DNA of 64,000 nt from Streptomyces viridochromogenes (GTDB lineage: Bacteria; Actinomycetota; Actinomycetes; Streptomycetales; Streptomycetaceae). The stretch spans positions 222,137 through 286,136 of the forward strand of contig NZ_LGUR01000196.1 in NCBI RefSeq assembly GCF_001270495.1, written 5' to 3'. The position numbers and the translations under genes were made by a program. The notes below the pieces were generated by a model, which did not search any database, was not told where the DNA came from, and saw nothing but the letters and a program-made list of their open reading frames with translations. This document shows positions 55,109 through 63,428 of the stretch, one piece after another (the stretch's first letter is position 1; each line of letters starts with the position of its first letter).

Positions 55109-55815
55109 ACGAGTGCTCCGGCGGCCCGCATGACCCGTGCCGCCTGTACCTGGAGGGCCACCCGGGGGTCGTTGCCGCCCATCAGTTCCACGAAGTCCAG
55201 CCCCGCTTCGAGGCCGAGTTCGTCCGGTACCCCCTCCGTCAGGGTCAGCCAGCGTCCCGCTCCGGCTGCCTGCTGCCAGTCCCTGCGACGCACCGCCCGC
55301 ACGAAGCCCCGGGCCACGTCGACCGGCCGGCGCCGGGCCGCGCGGGCGACCGCGCAGTCGTCGCCGGGCACCGCGAGCGGGGCCAGGACCGCGAGTTGGT
55401 GCGTCAGGACCTGCCATGTCGCCGCGTCGAGCCAGGCGGCGTCGGGTTCGGCGTCCTCGTCGCCGGCGAGAGGCCCGGACGAAGACGCGTCGAACCGCGA
55501 CAGAGTGCGCCTCATGGCCCAGTGGCTCCACCTCACGGTGGGTGCCGCGTCGGCACGCGGCGGAAAGGCTTCCACCGTGTTCCGGAACACGGCAAGTGCT
55601 TCTGGGGCGGGCGGAGTCGGGAAGAGAACGTGCGGCAGCAGAAGGTCTGCTCCCAGCACGCGTACGGCCGCGAGGGCGAAGTGTCCCTCAGGGTCGTCCG
55701 CCGCGCCTGTGCCGGACATGCGCACGTGGTCTCCACCCCGAAGGGCGGAGACCACGTCGGACGCAATGTCCTGCACCGCGCCCTGCAAGAGGGTCGAAGT
55801 GCCTGACTGCTCCAT
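55105..55815 (-). CDS. Hypothetical protein (cassette gene 2)
   Basis: A 236-aa protein with no recognised domain. It is helical and acidic in the middle, with SGTSTLLQGAVQDIASDVVS at the start and VELMGGNDPRVALQVQAARV at the end. Its stop overlaps the start of DUF6895-like copy a (ATGA at 55105-55108), so it is translationally coupled. It lies 21 nt after the 61-aa gene. It may be a partner or regulatory subunit of the DUF6895-like proteins. I cannot assign a function. Confidence 0.72.
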   Translation of the reverse strand: MEQSGTSTLLQGAVQDIASDVVSALRGGDHVRMSGTGAADDPEGHFALAAVRVLGADLLLPHVLFPTPPAPEALAVFRNTVEAFPPRADAAPTVRWSHWAMRRTLSRFDASSSGPLAGDEDAEPDAAWLDAATWQVLTHQLAVLAPLAVPGDDCAVARAARRRPVDVARGFVRAVRRRDWQQAAGAGRWLTLTEGVPDELGLEAGLDFVELMGGNDPRVALQVQAARVMRAAGALV

Positions 55816-55836
55816 TCACCGCTCCAGTCGGTCCGC

Positions 55837-56022
55837 TCAGCCCTTCTTGGGGCGAGGGGTCGGCGGGGACAGCAGCAGCTTGGTGTCTGCGGAGAGCAGC
55901 GCCAGGGCGGCGCACTCCCGGCTGTCACGGTAGACGCCGTCCGGTTCGGTCGGGTCGAGTGCCGCCTCCAGGTCGCTCCGGACGCCGGTGATCTGTTCGA
56001 TCGCCTTGTCAATGGAAGGCAT
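55837..56022 (-). CDS. Small 61-aa protein heading the cassette (cassette gene 1)
   Basis: A 61-aa protein, MPSIDKAIEQITGVRSDLEA at the start and SPPTPRPKKG at the end, helical in its first half with a disordered Pro-rich, basic tail and one cysteine (ECAALALL). GAGGAGATGGTGAT gives a good ribosome site before ATG 56022. It is the first gene of a tightly packed operon with the unknown, the two DUF6895-like genes and the serine hydrolase. Its small size and position would fit a peptide substrate (precursor), a scaffold or an anti-factor; none can be chosen from sequence. Confidence 0.6.
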   Translation of the reverse strand: MPSIDKAIEQITGVRSDLEAALDPTEPDGVYRDSRECAALALLSADTKLLLSPPTPRPKKG

Positions 56023-56281
56023 ATCACCATCTCCTCTGCGGTCAGCCATAGCCTCCACAACCCAGATCACCACACCGCCACAAAGCACGCATCTTTTCCC
56101 ACAAGGCCACACACGTCACTTCTTCAACATCCCGGGCGCCGTACCGACGGCGCGAACAGCGGCCGGTGCACCGGGCGGTGCGGCGGCAGGACCCACCGGG
56201 CATCACGAACTCCCGTACCCCGGCGGCGAGTTGTGCCCGGCCGACGTGAACGGTGCGCGCGCGTTACCGCGCCTCGATCCT

Positions 56282-56296
56282 GGACAGGTAATGTCC
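56282..56296. promoter_or_regulatory. Candidate Rrf2 operator overlapping the regulator's own start
   Basis: GGACA (56282-56286) and TGTCC (56292-56296) form an inverted repeat with a 5-nt spacer, ending 5 nt before the Rrf2 ATG. No ribosome site precedes that ATG, so the transcript may be leaderless and the site autoregulatory. Confidence 0.5.
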
Positions 56297-56301
56297 GTAA
56301 T

Positions 56302-56769
56302 ATGCGAATGTCTAAAGGCGTCGAGTGGGCGCTGCACACGCTGCTAAACCTGGACATGATCGGCGGCGGCCCGGTGGGCAGTGCGCAGCTGGCCGAGGCC
56401 CACGGCCTCTCCGCGTCCTACCTCAACAAGCAGTTGCAGCAACTCGCCCGCGCCGAGCTCGTGGTCTCGGTGCCCGGGCCACGCGGCGGCTTTCGTCTGG
56501 CCCGGCCCCTGGAGGCCATCACCCTGCTGGACGTGGTGGAGGCCATCGAAGGGGACGCGCGGCTCTTCCACTGCACGGAGATCCGCTGCTGCGGCAGGAT
56601 CGGCGAGCTGTCACCGCCGCCGACGGGCGCGTGTGCCGTGAACACGGCGATGCGCCGGGCGGAAGAAGCGTGGCACCAGGCGCTGGCCGCCCAGAATCTC
56701 GCCGAGATCAGGGCGGAGTTGGACGGGACCCCGATCGTGCGACGGGTCGTACGTTCCGCGTTGCGGTGA
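56302..56769 (+). CDS. Rrf2 family transcriptional regulator
   Basis: A 155-aa Rrf2 protein: GVEWALHTLLNLDMIGGGPV, helix-turn-helix AEAHGLSASYLNKQLQQLAR, and a cysteine-containing loop FHCTEIRCCGRIGELSPPPT with CAV. Cysteines there are where IscR/NsrR-type members bind an iron-sulfur cluster; here spacing is unusual, so the sensor could be redox, NO or thiol. The gene is the likely regulator of the overlapping patatin gene, and divergent from the cassette, whose promoter shares the 279-bp gap. Start ATG 56302 or 56308. Confidence 0.88.
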   Translation: MRMSKGVEWALHTLLNLDMIGGGPVGSAQLAEAHGLSASYLNKQLQQLARAELVVSVPGPRGGFRLARPLEAITLLDVVEAIEGDARLFHCTEIRCCGRIGELSPPPTGACAVNTAMRRAEEAWHQALAAQNLAEIRAELDGTPIVRRVVRSALR

Positions 56770-57992
56770 GACCCAGTTCACACACGCTCTTCTGTCAAGG
56801 CGCCGGCGGAGTCCTCGGAGCGGCGCATGTCGGTGTCGGATACGCGCTGGAGCAGCGCGGATTCGTGCCGGACGTGATCATCGGAACCTCGGTGGGTGCC
56901 CTCAACGGCGCCATCGCGGCCGCCCACCCCGAGCGGGCCGCGCCGTGGCTGGACCACGTGTGGACCCAGTTGCGTCGCCGTGAGGTGTATCCGCTCGGCT
57001 ATCTCTCCTCACGAGCCAGTGTCTTCACCGATCGTGGCCTGCGCCGACTGATCGCCCGCGCGGAACTGCCGTCGCGGATAGAGGAGTTGGCGGTCCCGTT
57101 CACCGCGTTCACCGCGGTCGCCATGGACCTGGACACCGGCGCCCCGGCGCTGCTCGACCACGGGGATCTCGAGTACGCGCTGCTGGCCAGCGCGCGGCCG
57201 TTCCCGGGATGCTGCCCCCGGTGGACCGTGCCGGCCGAACGCTCGTGGACGGCGGGGTGATCGCGTATGTGCCGGTCCGGGCGGCCCTCCAGGCCGGTGC
57301 CGCGAGCGTGGTGGTGGTGTCGAGCGGGCCGGAGAGCTCGCCGCTCCGCCCCGTCGGGCCGCGCCGTCGGGCCGGTGCGCTCGCCGGCCGGCCGGTGTGG
57401 GCGTGGCTGCGCCGCCACATCGAGCTGCCGTTGTTCCTGCACGACGTCATGCAGATCTTCGTCGCCGCCGACCACCGCTACCGCCCGCTCTGCAACTGGA
57501 CCGTCGGCTCCCAGATCGCCACACAGCTGGAGCTGGCCGGCTACCGGCCCGACAGCGGTGTCCCCGTGGTGCCGCTCAGCTACAGCGGTGGCGCGCAGGT
57601 CGCCACGGGAGCGGTCGAGGAGCTGCACACCCGGTTGCGCTGCCCGGTCATGGTGATCACTCTGGGCGGGTTCCACAACGGCGCCAACGACCTCACCCAC
57701 GCCGAGCGGGTGCATCAACTCACCAGCGCCCACGACCGGATCGAACGGGTGGGCAGCCGGCTCTTCCCGCAGCGCCGGCGGCTGTTCCGCCGTAGCGGAT
57801 GGAACCGTGCCCGCCGCGCCGGCAAGGTCACCGTCCATCGGCTCGACCCGGCCACCCACCTCGGTCCGCGCAGCTACATCAGCGCGGAGGAACACCTGCC
57901 CGACGGCCGCAGCCACCTCGACCGAAACCGTGATCGCACTCGTCCGTGCCCGGCACGGCGCGCCCGCGGCCACGGACGCCCCGGCGTCATGA
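56766..57992 (+). pseudogene. Patatin-like phospholipase with two compensating frameshifts
   Basis: The gene begins at GTG 56766, overlapping the Rrf2 stop. The first part has the patatin oxyanion loop GAGGVLGAAHVGVGYAL and the nucleophile in GTSVGALNGA. Near 57190-57198 the frame shifts: the expected SAAVPGMLPPVDRAG with catalytic-Asp DGG reads on in another frame, consistent with a 2-bp CG insertion in GCGCGGCC. Near 57921 the frame returns with a 1-bp change, so the C-terminus (ALVRARHGAPAATDAPAS) ends at 57992. The nucleophile and the catalytic Asp lie in different frames, so translation gives no active enzyme unless these are sequencing errors. Confidence 0.8.
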
Positions 57993-58898
57993 GGTCGCGG
58001 CCCGGTCCTCGTCCAGGCCGGCGACCAGGCCCCGCAGGAGGGGGCCGTACTCCGGGTGGGCGAGGGCGAACGCCATCTGGGCGACCAGGTAGTCGGCCGG
58101 GTTGCCGGTGTCGTACCAGCGGCCCTTGATGACCTGCCCGTACACCGCGCGGGTGGCGGCGTAGGCGTTGATGGCGTCGGTCAGATAGACCTCGCCGGTC
58201 CGGTGCTCGTACCAGCGGCGGGTCTGCTCGCGCAGTTCGTCGATGATGCCGGGGGTGACGACATAGCCGCCGATGGCCGCGTACGACGACGGGGCGGCGG
58301 CGGGCTCGGGCTTCTCGACCAGACCGGTGATGCGCAGCTGGCCGTCGCCGAGGTCCTCCTTGACGATGGGCACGCCGTAGCGCTGGGACTCGGTGGGGTC
58401 CATCGGCAGGAGGGCCAGCACCGGGCAGCCGGTCTGCTCGTACGCGCGGATCAGCTGCTGGGCGCGGGGGACCTCGGCGACGAAGACGTCGTCGGGCCAC
58501 AGCACCAGCACCGGTTCGTCGCCGAAGGAACGGGCGGCGTTCAGGACGGGGGTGCCGTTGCCGTACGGGCCGTGCTGGTCGAGGTAGGTGATGTGGCCCT
58601 CGCGGGCGAGTTCCGCGACCTCCTCCACCGCGTCCGCGTAGGCCGTCTTGCCGTCGGCCCGGAGCTGTTCGACGAGGGCGGGGTTGGGGCGGAAGTGGTC
58701 CTGGATGAGGCTCTTGCCGCCGGAGACGACGATGGTGATGTCGGTGATCCCGGAGTCCACCAGCTCGCGCACGGTGTGCTCGATGACCGGCTTGTCGCCG
58801 ACCGGCAGCATCTCCTTCGGCGTCGCCTTCGTCAGCGGCAGCAGCCGGGAGCCGAGACCGGCTGCGGGGATCACGGCCCTGCGAATCGTCGGGGACAT
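57987..58898 (-). CDS. galU: UTP--glucose-1-phosphate uridylyltransferase
   Basis: A 303-aa GalU. The nucleotide loop is PAAGLGSRLLPLTKATPKEM, LPVGDKPVIEH follows, and the sugar-binding and catalytic segments VSGGKSLIQDHF, VLWPDDVF, ITGLVEKP and KGRWYDTGNPADYL are typical. It makes UDP-glucose for glycosylation and cell-wall polymers. ATG 58898 (MSPTIRRAV) is preferred to 58940. It converges with the patatin gene with a 6-bp overlap. Confidence 0.95.
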   Translation of the reverse strand: MSPTIRRAVIPAAGLGSRLLPLTKATPKEMLPVGDKPVIEHTVRELVDSGITDITIVVSGGKSLIQDHFRPNPALVEQLRADGKTAYADAVEEVAELAREGHITYLDQHGPYGNGTPVLNAARSFGDEPVLVLWPDDVFVAEVPRAQQLIRAYEQTGCPVLALLPMDPTESQRYGVPIVKEDLGDGQLRITGLVEKPEPAAAPSSYAAIGGYVVTPGIIDELREQTRRWYEHRTGEVYLTDAINAYAATRAVYGQVIKGRWYDTGNPADYLVAQMAFALAHPEYGPLLRGLVAGLDEDRAATS

Positions 58899-59284
58899 CA
58901 CTTCTCTCTCGGTCGAACGGCACACCGCACGGACGGGCACGGCACAGACCTGACGCTACCAACGCCCGCCACTGCCTTCAGCAGGTCGGTGCGCGGGACG
59001 TGGAGCACGCGGGCCGTCCCGGCGGCGCGCTGCCGGTGCCGGTGCCGGTGCCGGTGCCGCTTGCAGCCTGGTCGTCAAGGACAGGGGGACGATCCATGCG
59101 CGCCGAGGACGACGCGGGCTCCCTCGACGAGGCGGCCGAGCAGTTCATGGCGGCGCGCCCCCAGCTCTTCCTCGCGGTCCGCAAGCGCCCCAAGGAGGAC
59201 GCGCATACGGCGCTCGCCGCCGGAGAGATCAACGCGGCCCTGGCCACCGTGGATCCCACCACAGCCGCCAGCCCACTGGGACCG
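58899..59284. other. Decayed region with a possible ECF sigma remnant
   Basis: This 386-bp gap between galU and the ABC permease holds a GGTGCC-type microsatellite (59031-59060) and, from ATG 59096 on the plus strand, about 22 codons (EAAEQFMAARPQLF) that resemble the N-terminus of an ECF-type (SigJ-like) sigma factor. It then becomes unrelated sequence running into the permease gene. The ATPase genes that normally follow such a permease are absent. I see nothing else convincing. Confidence 0.4.
59031..59060. repeat. Hexanucleotide microsatellite
   Basis: TGCCGG is repeated four times in tandem, then a variant TGCCGC, immediately before the sigma-factor remnant. Such runs are prone to slippage and may relate to local instability. 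Confidence 0.8.
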
Positions 59285-61060
59285 TCAGGACGTCCGGACG
59301 GACGCCGACCTGCGCACGGCCACGACGTCCGTGCCGGATACGGCGAGAACGGAGAGCAGGACGAGTGCGCACGCCGGGCCGAGTACGGTCCAGGGCGCCA
59401 GTTCCACGTACGGCTGGTTCTCCGACAGCAGGCGGCCCCATTCCGCGGTGGGCGGCTGCTCGCCCAGGCCGAGGAAGCCGAGAGATGCCAGTACGAGGAC
59501 TGTGGTGGGCAGGCGCAGGAGGGCGTTGCGCAGGACGGGGGGCAGTACGGCGGGCAGCAGGTGGTGGCGGAGGAGATAGCCGGGGCCGGCGCCGAAGGAG
59601 AGGGACGCGAGCATGTGGCCGCTTGCCCGTTCCTGTTCGAGCAGCGCCGCGGCCTGGGCGGCGTAGGGGGTCCAGCCGACCAGGCAGACCGCGAGGGCGG
59701 CACCCCAGGCCGACGGGCCGGTCACCGCGGTGGTCAGCAGTCCGGCGAGGACCGCCGGCATCGTCGCCACCACTTCCGTGAGCCCCGCGCCGACCTGTGC
59801 CGCCATGCCGAGCACCAGCCCGGCGAGCGTGCACACCGCGGTCACCACGAGGGCCACGCCCACCGTGCGCAGCGCCCCGTGGCCCAGCCGGGCCAGCAGA
59901 TCGCGGCCGAGCGCGTCCGTGCCCAACGGGTGTGCGGCGGAGGGCGGGAGCAGTCGGGCCGCCGTGTCCACATGGAGCGGATCGCGGAGTAGTCCGCCGG
60001 TGACCAGAGCCAGCAGGGCGAGGGCACAGGCCACGGCGGCCCAGCGGGTGAAGCGCCCTCGGGAAGGGGCCGGTGCGTGCAGGGCGGGCAGGGCCCCGTC
60101 CCGCAGGGCCGGACCGAGCAGCGCGCGACGCAGGGCCCGGATGAGGAGGCCGGACACGACGCCGAGCAGTACGAGGGCCAGGGTCGCGGTTTGCAGGGGT
60201 GGCAGATCCTGGGCGATGGCGGCGTCCAGGGCGAGGCGGCCGAGCCCGGGGATGTTGAAGATCTTCTCCACCGCGACGGCACCACCGACCAGGGCCACCA
60301 CGGTTGGCAGGAGTTGCGGGAGCACCCCGGCCAGCGCGCGCCGCAGCGCATGCCGGGCGACGCGGCCGGGTGCGAAGCCGTAGGCGTACCAGGTCCGGGC
60401 CCACGGCTCGTTGAAGGCGGCCGGCAGCGCCTGGTCGAGCAGACCGCCGATCATCGCCCCGGAGGGGACACCGAGGGCGAGCGCGGGCAGCACCATCGAC
60501 GCCGGTCCCGCCCACCCGCTGGAGGGGAACCAGCCCAGCCACACGCCGCAGACGGTGGCAAGGAGCGAGGCGAGCAGGAACTTGGGCAGCGCGGCGAGGA
60601 CGGCGACCCCGATGGCCCCACTCCCCCGGTGCAACCGCCGCCGGGAGCCGAGGTACAGGGTGCGGGCGCTGACGAGTGCGGCGACCGCGATCGTGACCAC
60701 GAGTGCCCCGAGCATCAGCGTGAAGGAGACCGCGAAGGCACCCGTCACCTGGGGCAGCACCGCCTCGCCCGACACCCAGGAAGTGCCCGCGTCACCCCGC
60801 GGCAGGCCGCCCAGCCAGTGCGCGAGATGCGTGAACGACCCCTCGTCCAGCCCCAGTTGCTCCCGAACGGCAGCCAGCTGCCCCGGAGTCGGGTCCTGGT
60901 CGGCGGAGCGGGCCCGCAGGACGGTCAGCGCTGGGTCGTTGCCGGACAGCCAGGGCAGCATGGCCACGGCCGTCAGCAGCGCGGTGCCGGCGGCGAGGCG
61001 ACCGAGGCCCACACGCCACCGGGACGAGCCGGCCTCGGTTCCGACCGACGTGACGCTCAT
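59285..61060 (-). CDS. Fused two-domain peptide/nickel-type ABC transporter permease
   Basis: A 591-aa membrane protein with two permease domains in one chain: a DppB-like half (residues about 1-330) with its EAA loop in AFNEPWARTWYAYGFAPGRV, and a DppC-like half (about 345-591) with PLGTDALGRDLLARLGHG. Fused halves are known in actinobacterial metallophore or peptide importers. It lies 7 bp after the solute-binding lipoprotein gene, so the two form an operon. No ATP-binding subunits follow; they may be elsewhere or deleted. The iron box upstream of the operon argues for siderophore or metallophore uptake. Confidence 0.88.
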   Translation of the reverse strand: MSVTSVGTEAGSSRWRVGLGRLAAGTALLTAVAMLPWLSGNDPALTVLRARSADQDPTPGQLAAVREQLGLDEGSFTHLAHWLGGLPRGDAGTSWVSGEAVLPQVTGAFAVSFTLMLGALVVTIAVAALVSARTLYLGSRRRLHRGSGAIGVAVLAALPKFLLASLLATVCGVWLGWFPSSGWAGPASMVLPALALGVPSGAMIGGLLDQALPAAFNEPWARTWYAYGFAPGRVARHALRRALAGVLPQLLPTVVALVGGAVAVEKIFNIPGLGRLALDAAIAQDLPPLQTATLALVLLGVVSGLLIRALRRALLGPALRDGALPALHAPAPSRGRFTRWAAVACALALLALVTGGLLRDPLHVDTAARLLPPSAAHPLGTDALGRDLLARLGHGALRTVGVALVVTAVCTLAGLVLGMAAQVGAGLTEVVATMPAVLAGLLTTAVTGPSAWGAALAVCLVGWTPYAAQAAALLEQERASGHMLASLSFGAGPGYLLRHHLLPAVLPPVLRNALLRLPTTVLVLASLGFLGLGEQPPTAEWGRLLSENQPYVELAPWTVLGPACALVLLSVLAVSGTDVVAVRRSASVRTS

Positions 61061-61066
61061 CAGCTG

Positions 61067-62587
61067 CTACTTCAAGTGGGTGTCGACGTCGATCAGGGAG
61101 CGCTCGCGAGGATCGAGGAGCACGCCCTCGACATCGGCGGAAATGCCCTGGACGACCTTCTCGTGGATCAGCGGCACGACGGCATCGGTGCGCAGGATCT
61201 CGGCCTCGGCCGCCATGATCTTCTGCCGGCGCTTCGTCGTGTCGCCTTCCTCGGCCGCGGCCTTGATGGCCTCGTCCACCTTGGCGTCCTTCAGACGCGC
61301 GATGTTGTACACACCGTCACTCGTGTAGTCGCTCGCCAGGTACGCGACCGCGTCGCCGGTGTCGAGCAGCGTCACCCGGGAGAAGACAAGCGCGTCGTAC
61401 TTGCCGGCGAGGAGGTCGGCCTCCATCCGCGTGTACTCGCGTACGTCCTGCTTGACGGTGAACCCGGCCTTCTCCAGCTGCTGTTGTAGGACGGTGGCGG
61501 CCTCGGGCAGTTCGGTGCGGTTGGTGTAGGTGGCCAGGCGCAGGGTCTTGCCCTTCGTGCCGGCCTCGACCTGTGCGGTGGTTGCAGCCTGAGCGCGGCC
61601 GGTGACCTCGACGCGCTTGTCGGTCACCCAGGACACGGCCGGCCCGAACAGGCCCTGCGCGGGGTCGGCGTACCCGCCGAAGACCGAGTCGACGAGCGCG
61701 GAGCCGTCCACGGCCTCACGGGCCGCCGCGCGCAGCGCCGGGTCGGTGAACAGACCGCTGCCGGTGTTGAGGACGAGGCTGTCGGTCCGTACGGACGGCA
61801 CTTCGTGACGGGTTTTCGCGTCCAGCAGCTTCGCCTGCGCCGTTGGGATCCACTCGGCGATGTCGACGTCGCCGCCGCGCAGGGCGTTGGCGCGGGCAGT
61901 GCCGTCGGCTATCCACGTCACGTCGATGCCGGACGCCTTTGCCTTGCCGCCCCAGTAGCCGTCGTACCGGTCGAGCGCGGCCTTGGACTTGTCGGTCAGC
62001 TTCGTGATCTTGAAGGGGCCCGTTCCGGTGCCGACCGGGCTGACGGTGCCGTCCTTCGCGTACGCCTTGTCGGAGAGGATGGCCAGCGCCGGGCTGGCCA
62101 GCCGCAGCGGGAGCACCGGGTCGACGGCCTTGGTGTCGATGGTGACGGTGTCGGCGTCGTCGGCCTTCGCGGTGAGGGTGACGTCGCTGAGGACGCGGGG
62201 CTTGGGCTTCGCGGCGTCAGCGTGGCCGAGGGCGTTGACCACGGACTCGGCGGTGACCGGCGTGCCGTTCTGGAAGGTGGCCTTGCGCAGCTCGAAGGTC
62301 CAGGTGGTGTCGCTCGTCTGCCTCCAGGACTTCGCCAGCGCGGGCGCCGCGGCACCGTTCTTGTCAAGGGAGGTGAGTCCTTCGGCCACGGAGAGCTTGC
62401 TCAGCACGGTGGCGTCGTTGCTGTACGGCGACAGCGCCTGCACCGGCGGCACGGCGAGCGCTACCCTCAGCCGACCGGCCGACCCGCCTTCCGCATCCGA
62501 ACCGGATCCTTCCGCGCCGGCCACGAAACAGCCGGCCAGCAGCGGGGTGAGAGCAAGCGTCAAGAGGAGACCGCGGGAGGTACGCAC
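61067..62587 (-). CDS. Lipoprotein solute-binding protein of a peptide/metallophore ABC importer (SBP_bac_5)
   Basis: A 506-aa lipoprotein starting at GTG 62587: VRTSRGLLLTLALTPLLAGC gives a lipobox with Cys20. The body is a class C (SBP_bac_5) binding protein with LSVAEGLTSLDKNG, TWTFELRKATFQNGTPVTAE and VGTGTGPFKITKL. It delivers ligand to the fused permease encoded 7 bp downstream. A perfect-armed iron box sits about 76-89 bp upstream, so expression is probably iron-repressed, pointing to a siderophore or metallophore as ligand. Confidence 0.92.
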   Translation of the reverse strand: MRTSRGLLLTLALTPLLAGCFVAGAEGSGSDAEGGSAGRLRVALAVPPVQALSPYSNDATVLSKLSVAEGLTSLDKNGAAAPALAKSWRQTSDTTWTFELRKATFQNGTPVTAESVVNALGHADAAKPKPRVLSDVTLTAKADDADTVTIDTKAVDPVLPLRLASPALAILSDKAYAKDGTVSPVGTGTGPFKITKLTDKSKAALDRYDGYWGGKAKASGIDVTWIADGTARANALRGGDVDIAEWIPTAQAKLLDAKTRHEVPSVRTDSLVLNTGSGLFTDPALRAAAREAVDGSALVDSVFGGYADPAQGLFGPAVSWVTDKRVEVTGRAQAATTAQVEAGTKGKTLRLATYTNRTELPEAATVLQQQLEKAGFTVKQDVREYTRMEADLLAGKYDALVFSRVTLLDTGDAVAYLASDYTSDGVYNIARLKDAKVDEAIKAAAEEGDTTKRRQKIMAAEAEILRTDAVVPLIHEKVVQGISADVEGVLLDPRERSLIDVDTHLK

Positions 62588-62981
62588 GGGGGTCCTGTCA
62601 TGCGAGGGAGGGTGGTCTGAGCCCCTGCGCGCCGGAGAGGGCAATGGGGCCCGGTCAGCATATAAGGCAAGCCTTACTTGATCTACCCCGGTGGCTGAAT
62701 TTTCAACCACTGAGACAGCCGCGGAGTTACGAGGTCACGTCATCCGCGGCCGGATCGCTCCACCATGGGCCGGCTTGCGCACTGCGGTGCGCGCCTTCTC
62801 GTCCCTCGGCCTCTCCCGGACGAGCTGGTCAGGCATGTGGACGAGCACGCCAGGTCCGGGCACCCGGAACGGCGCGACATCGACACAGGTCTCGCCATGC
62901 TGCGCGCCGCCCTGGTCGGCCCCAACCGGCCCCCGGACGAAACCCGTCCGGCCGTCCTCGGCGCCCTGTTGCCGGCCCGCC
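62588..62981. other. Upstream region of the importer operon; no supported gene
   Basis: Holds the iron box (62663-62676). A plus-strand frame at 62765-62989 could encode 74 aa (IDTGLAMLRAALVGPNRPPD), perhaps the C-terminal end of a lost gene, but I cannot identify it and its end coincides with a deletion junction. Nothing else is evident. Confidence 0.5.
62663..62676. promoter_or_regulatory. Iron box (IdeR/DmdR-type operator)
   Basis: TAAGGC and GCCTTA form a perfect 6-2-6 palindrome, and the flanks (ending ACTTGA) match the 19-bp DtxR/IdeR-type consensus at roughly two thirds of positions. Placed in the promoter region of the lipoprotein-permease operon, it predicts repression by the iron-dependent regulator when iron is plentiful. 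Confidence 0.75.
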
Positions 62982-63428
62982 CACGTTGACGCGGATGCTT
63001 CGGGGCGCCCATTCGATGGCTGCGCCGCGCGCGAGCGCGATGAGGCCGCCCTTGGCGGCGGAATACAGGGTCTGGTTCGGCATGCCCACCATGCCGAGGC
63101 GAGAGCTGACGCACACCATCGACGCTCCCGGCTCGGGAGCCAACGGCATCAGGTGCTTCAGGACCAGGAACGCGCTCAGCAGGTTGCTGTGGAGCAGATC
63201 GCGTGCGTCGTCGGCAGTCGTCTCCGCGAGCGGGCCCGACTTCTGAAGTCCGTGGCAGAGGACGACCACTCCCACGTCTCCGAGGTGATCCGCCGCTCTG
63301 GCGGCGAGCTCGGAGGCGAAGGCCTCGTCGTTGAGGTCGCCCGCGAGGTGAAGATCGTCCGGATGGCTCTCGCGCAGCTCGGGTCGCCGTCCGGTGAGCA
63401 GGAGGTTGGCGCCCTCGCGGCGGAAGTG
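62982..63428 (-). pseudogene. Internal fragment of an SDR oxidoreductase
   Basis: About 150 codons of a short-chain dehydrogenase remain: REGANLLLTGRRPELRES, VVVLCHGLQKSGPLAETTAD, CVSSRLGMVG (catalytic Ser) and YSAAKGGLIALARGAAIEWA (catalytic Tyr and Lys), ending at SIRVNV. The N-terminal cofactor-binding motif and the C-terminus are missing. It is joined in frame to the aspartate ammonia-lyase fragment on its N-terminal side and stops at a second junction near 62982. Confidence 0.82.

Noticed and set aside
56766..57992. Programmed ribosomal frameshift in the patatin gene
   Set aside because: No slippery heptamer or downstream pseudoknot was seen at either change, and both look like small insertions in GC runs.
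62765..62989. A separate 74-aa plus-strand gene
   Set aside because: No family is recognisable, there is no clear ribosome site, and its stop coincides with the SDR deletion junction. It is noted in the region entry only.
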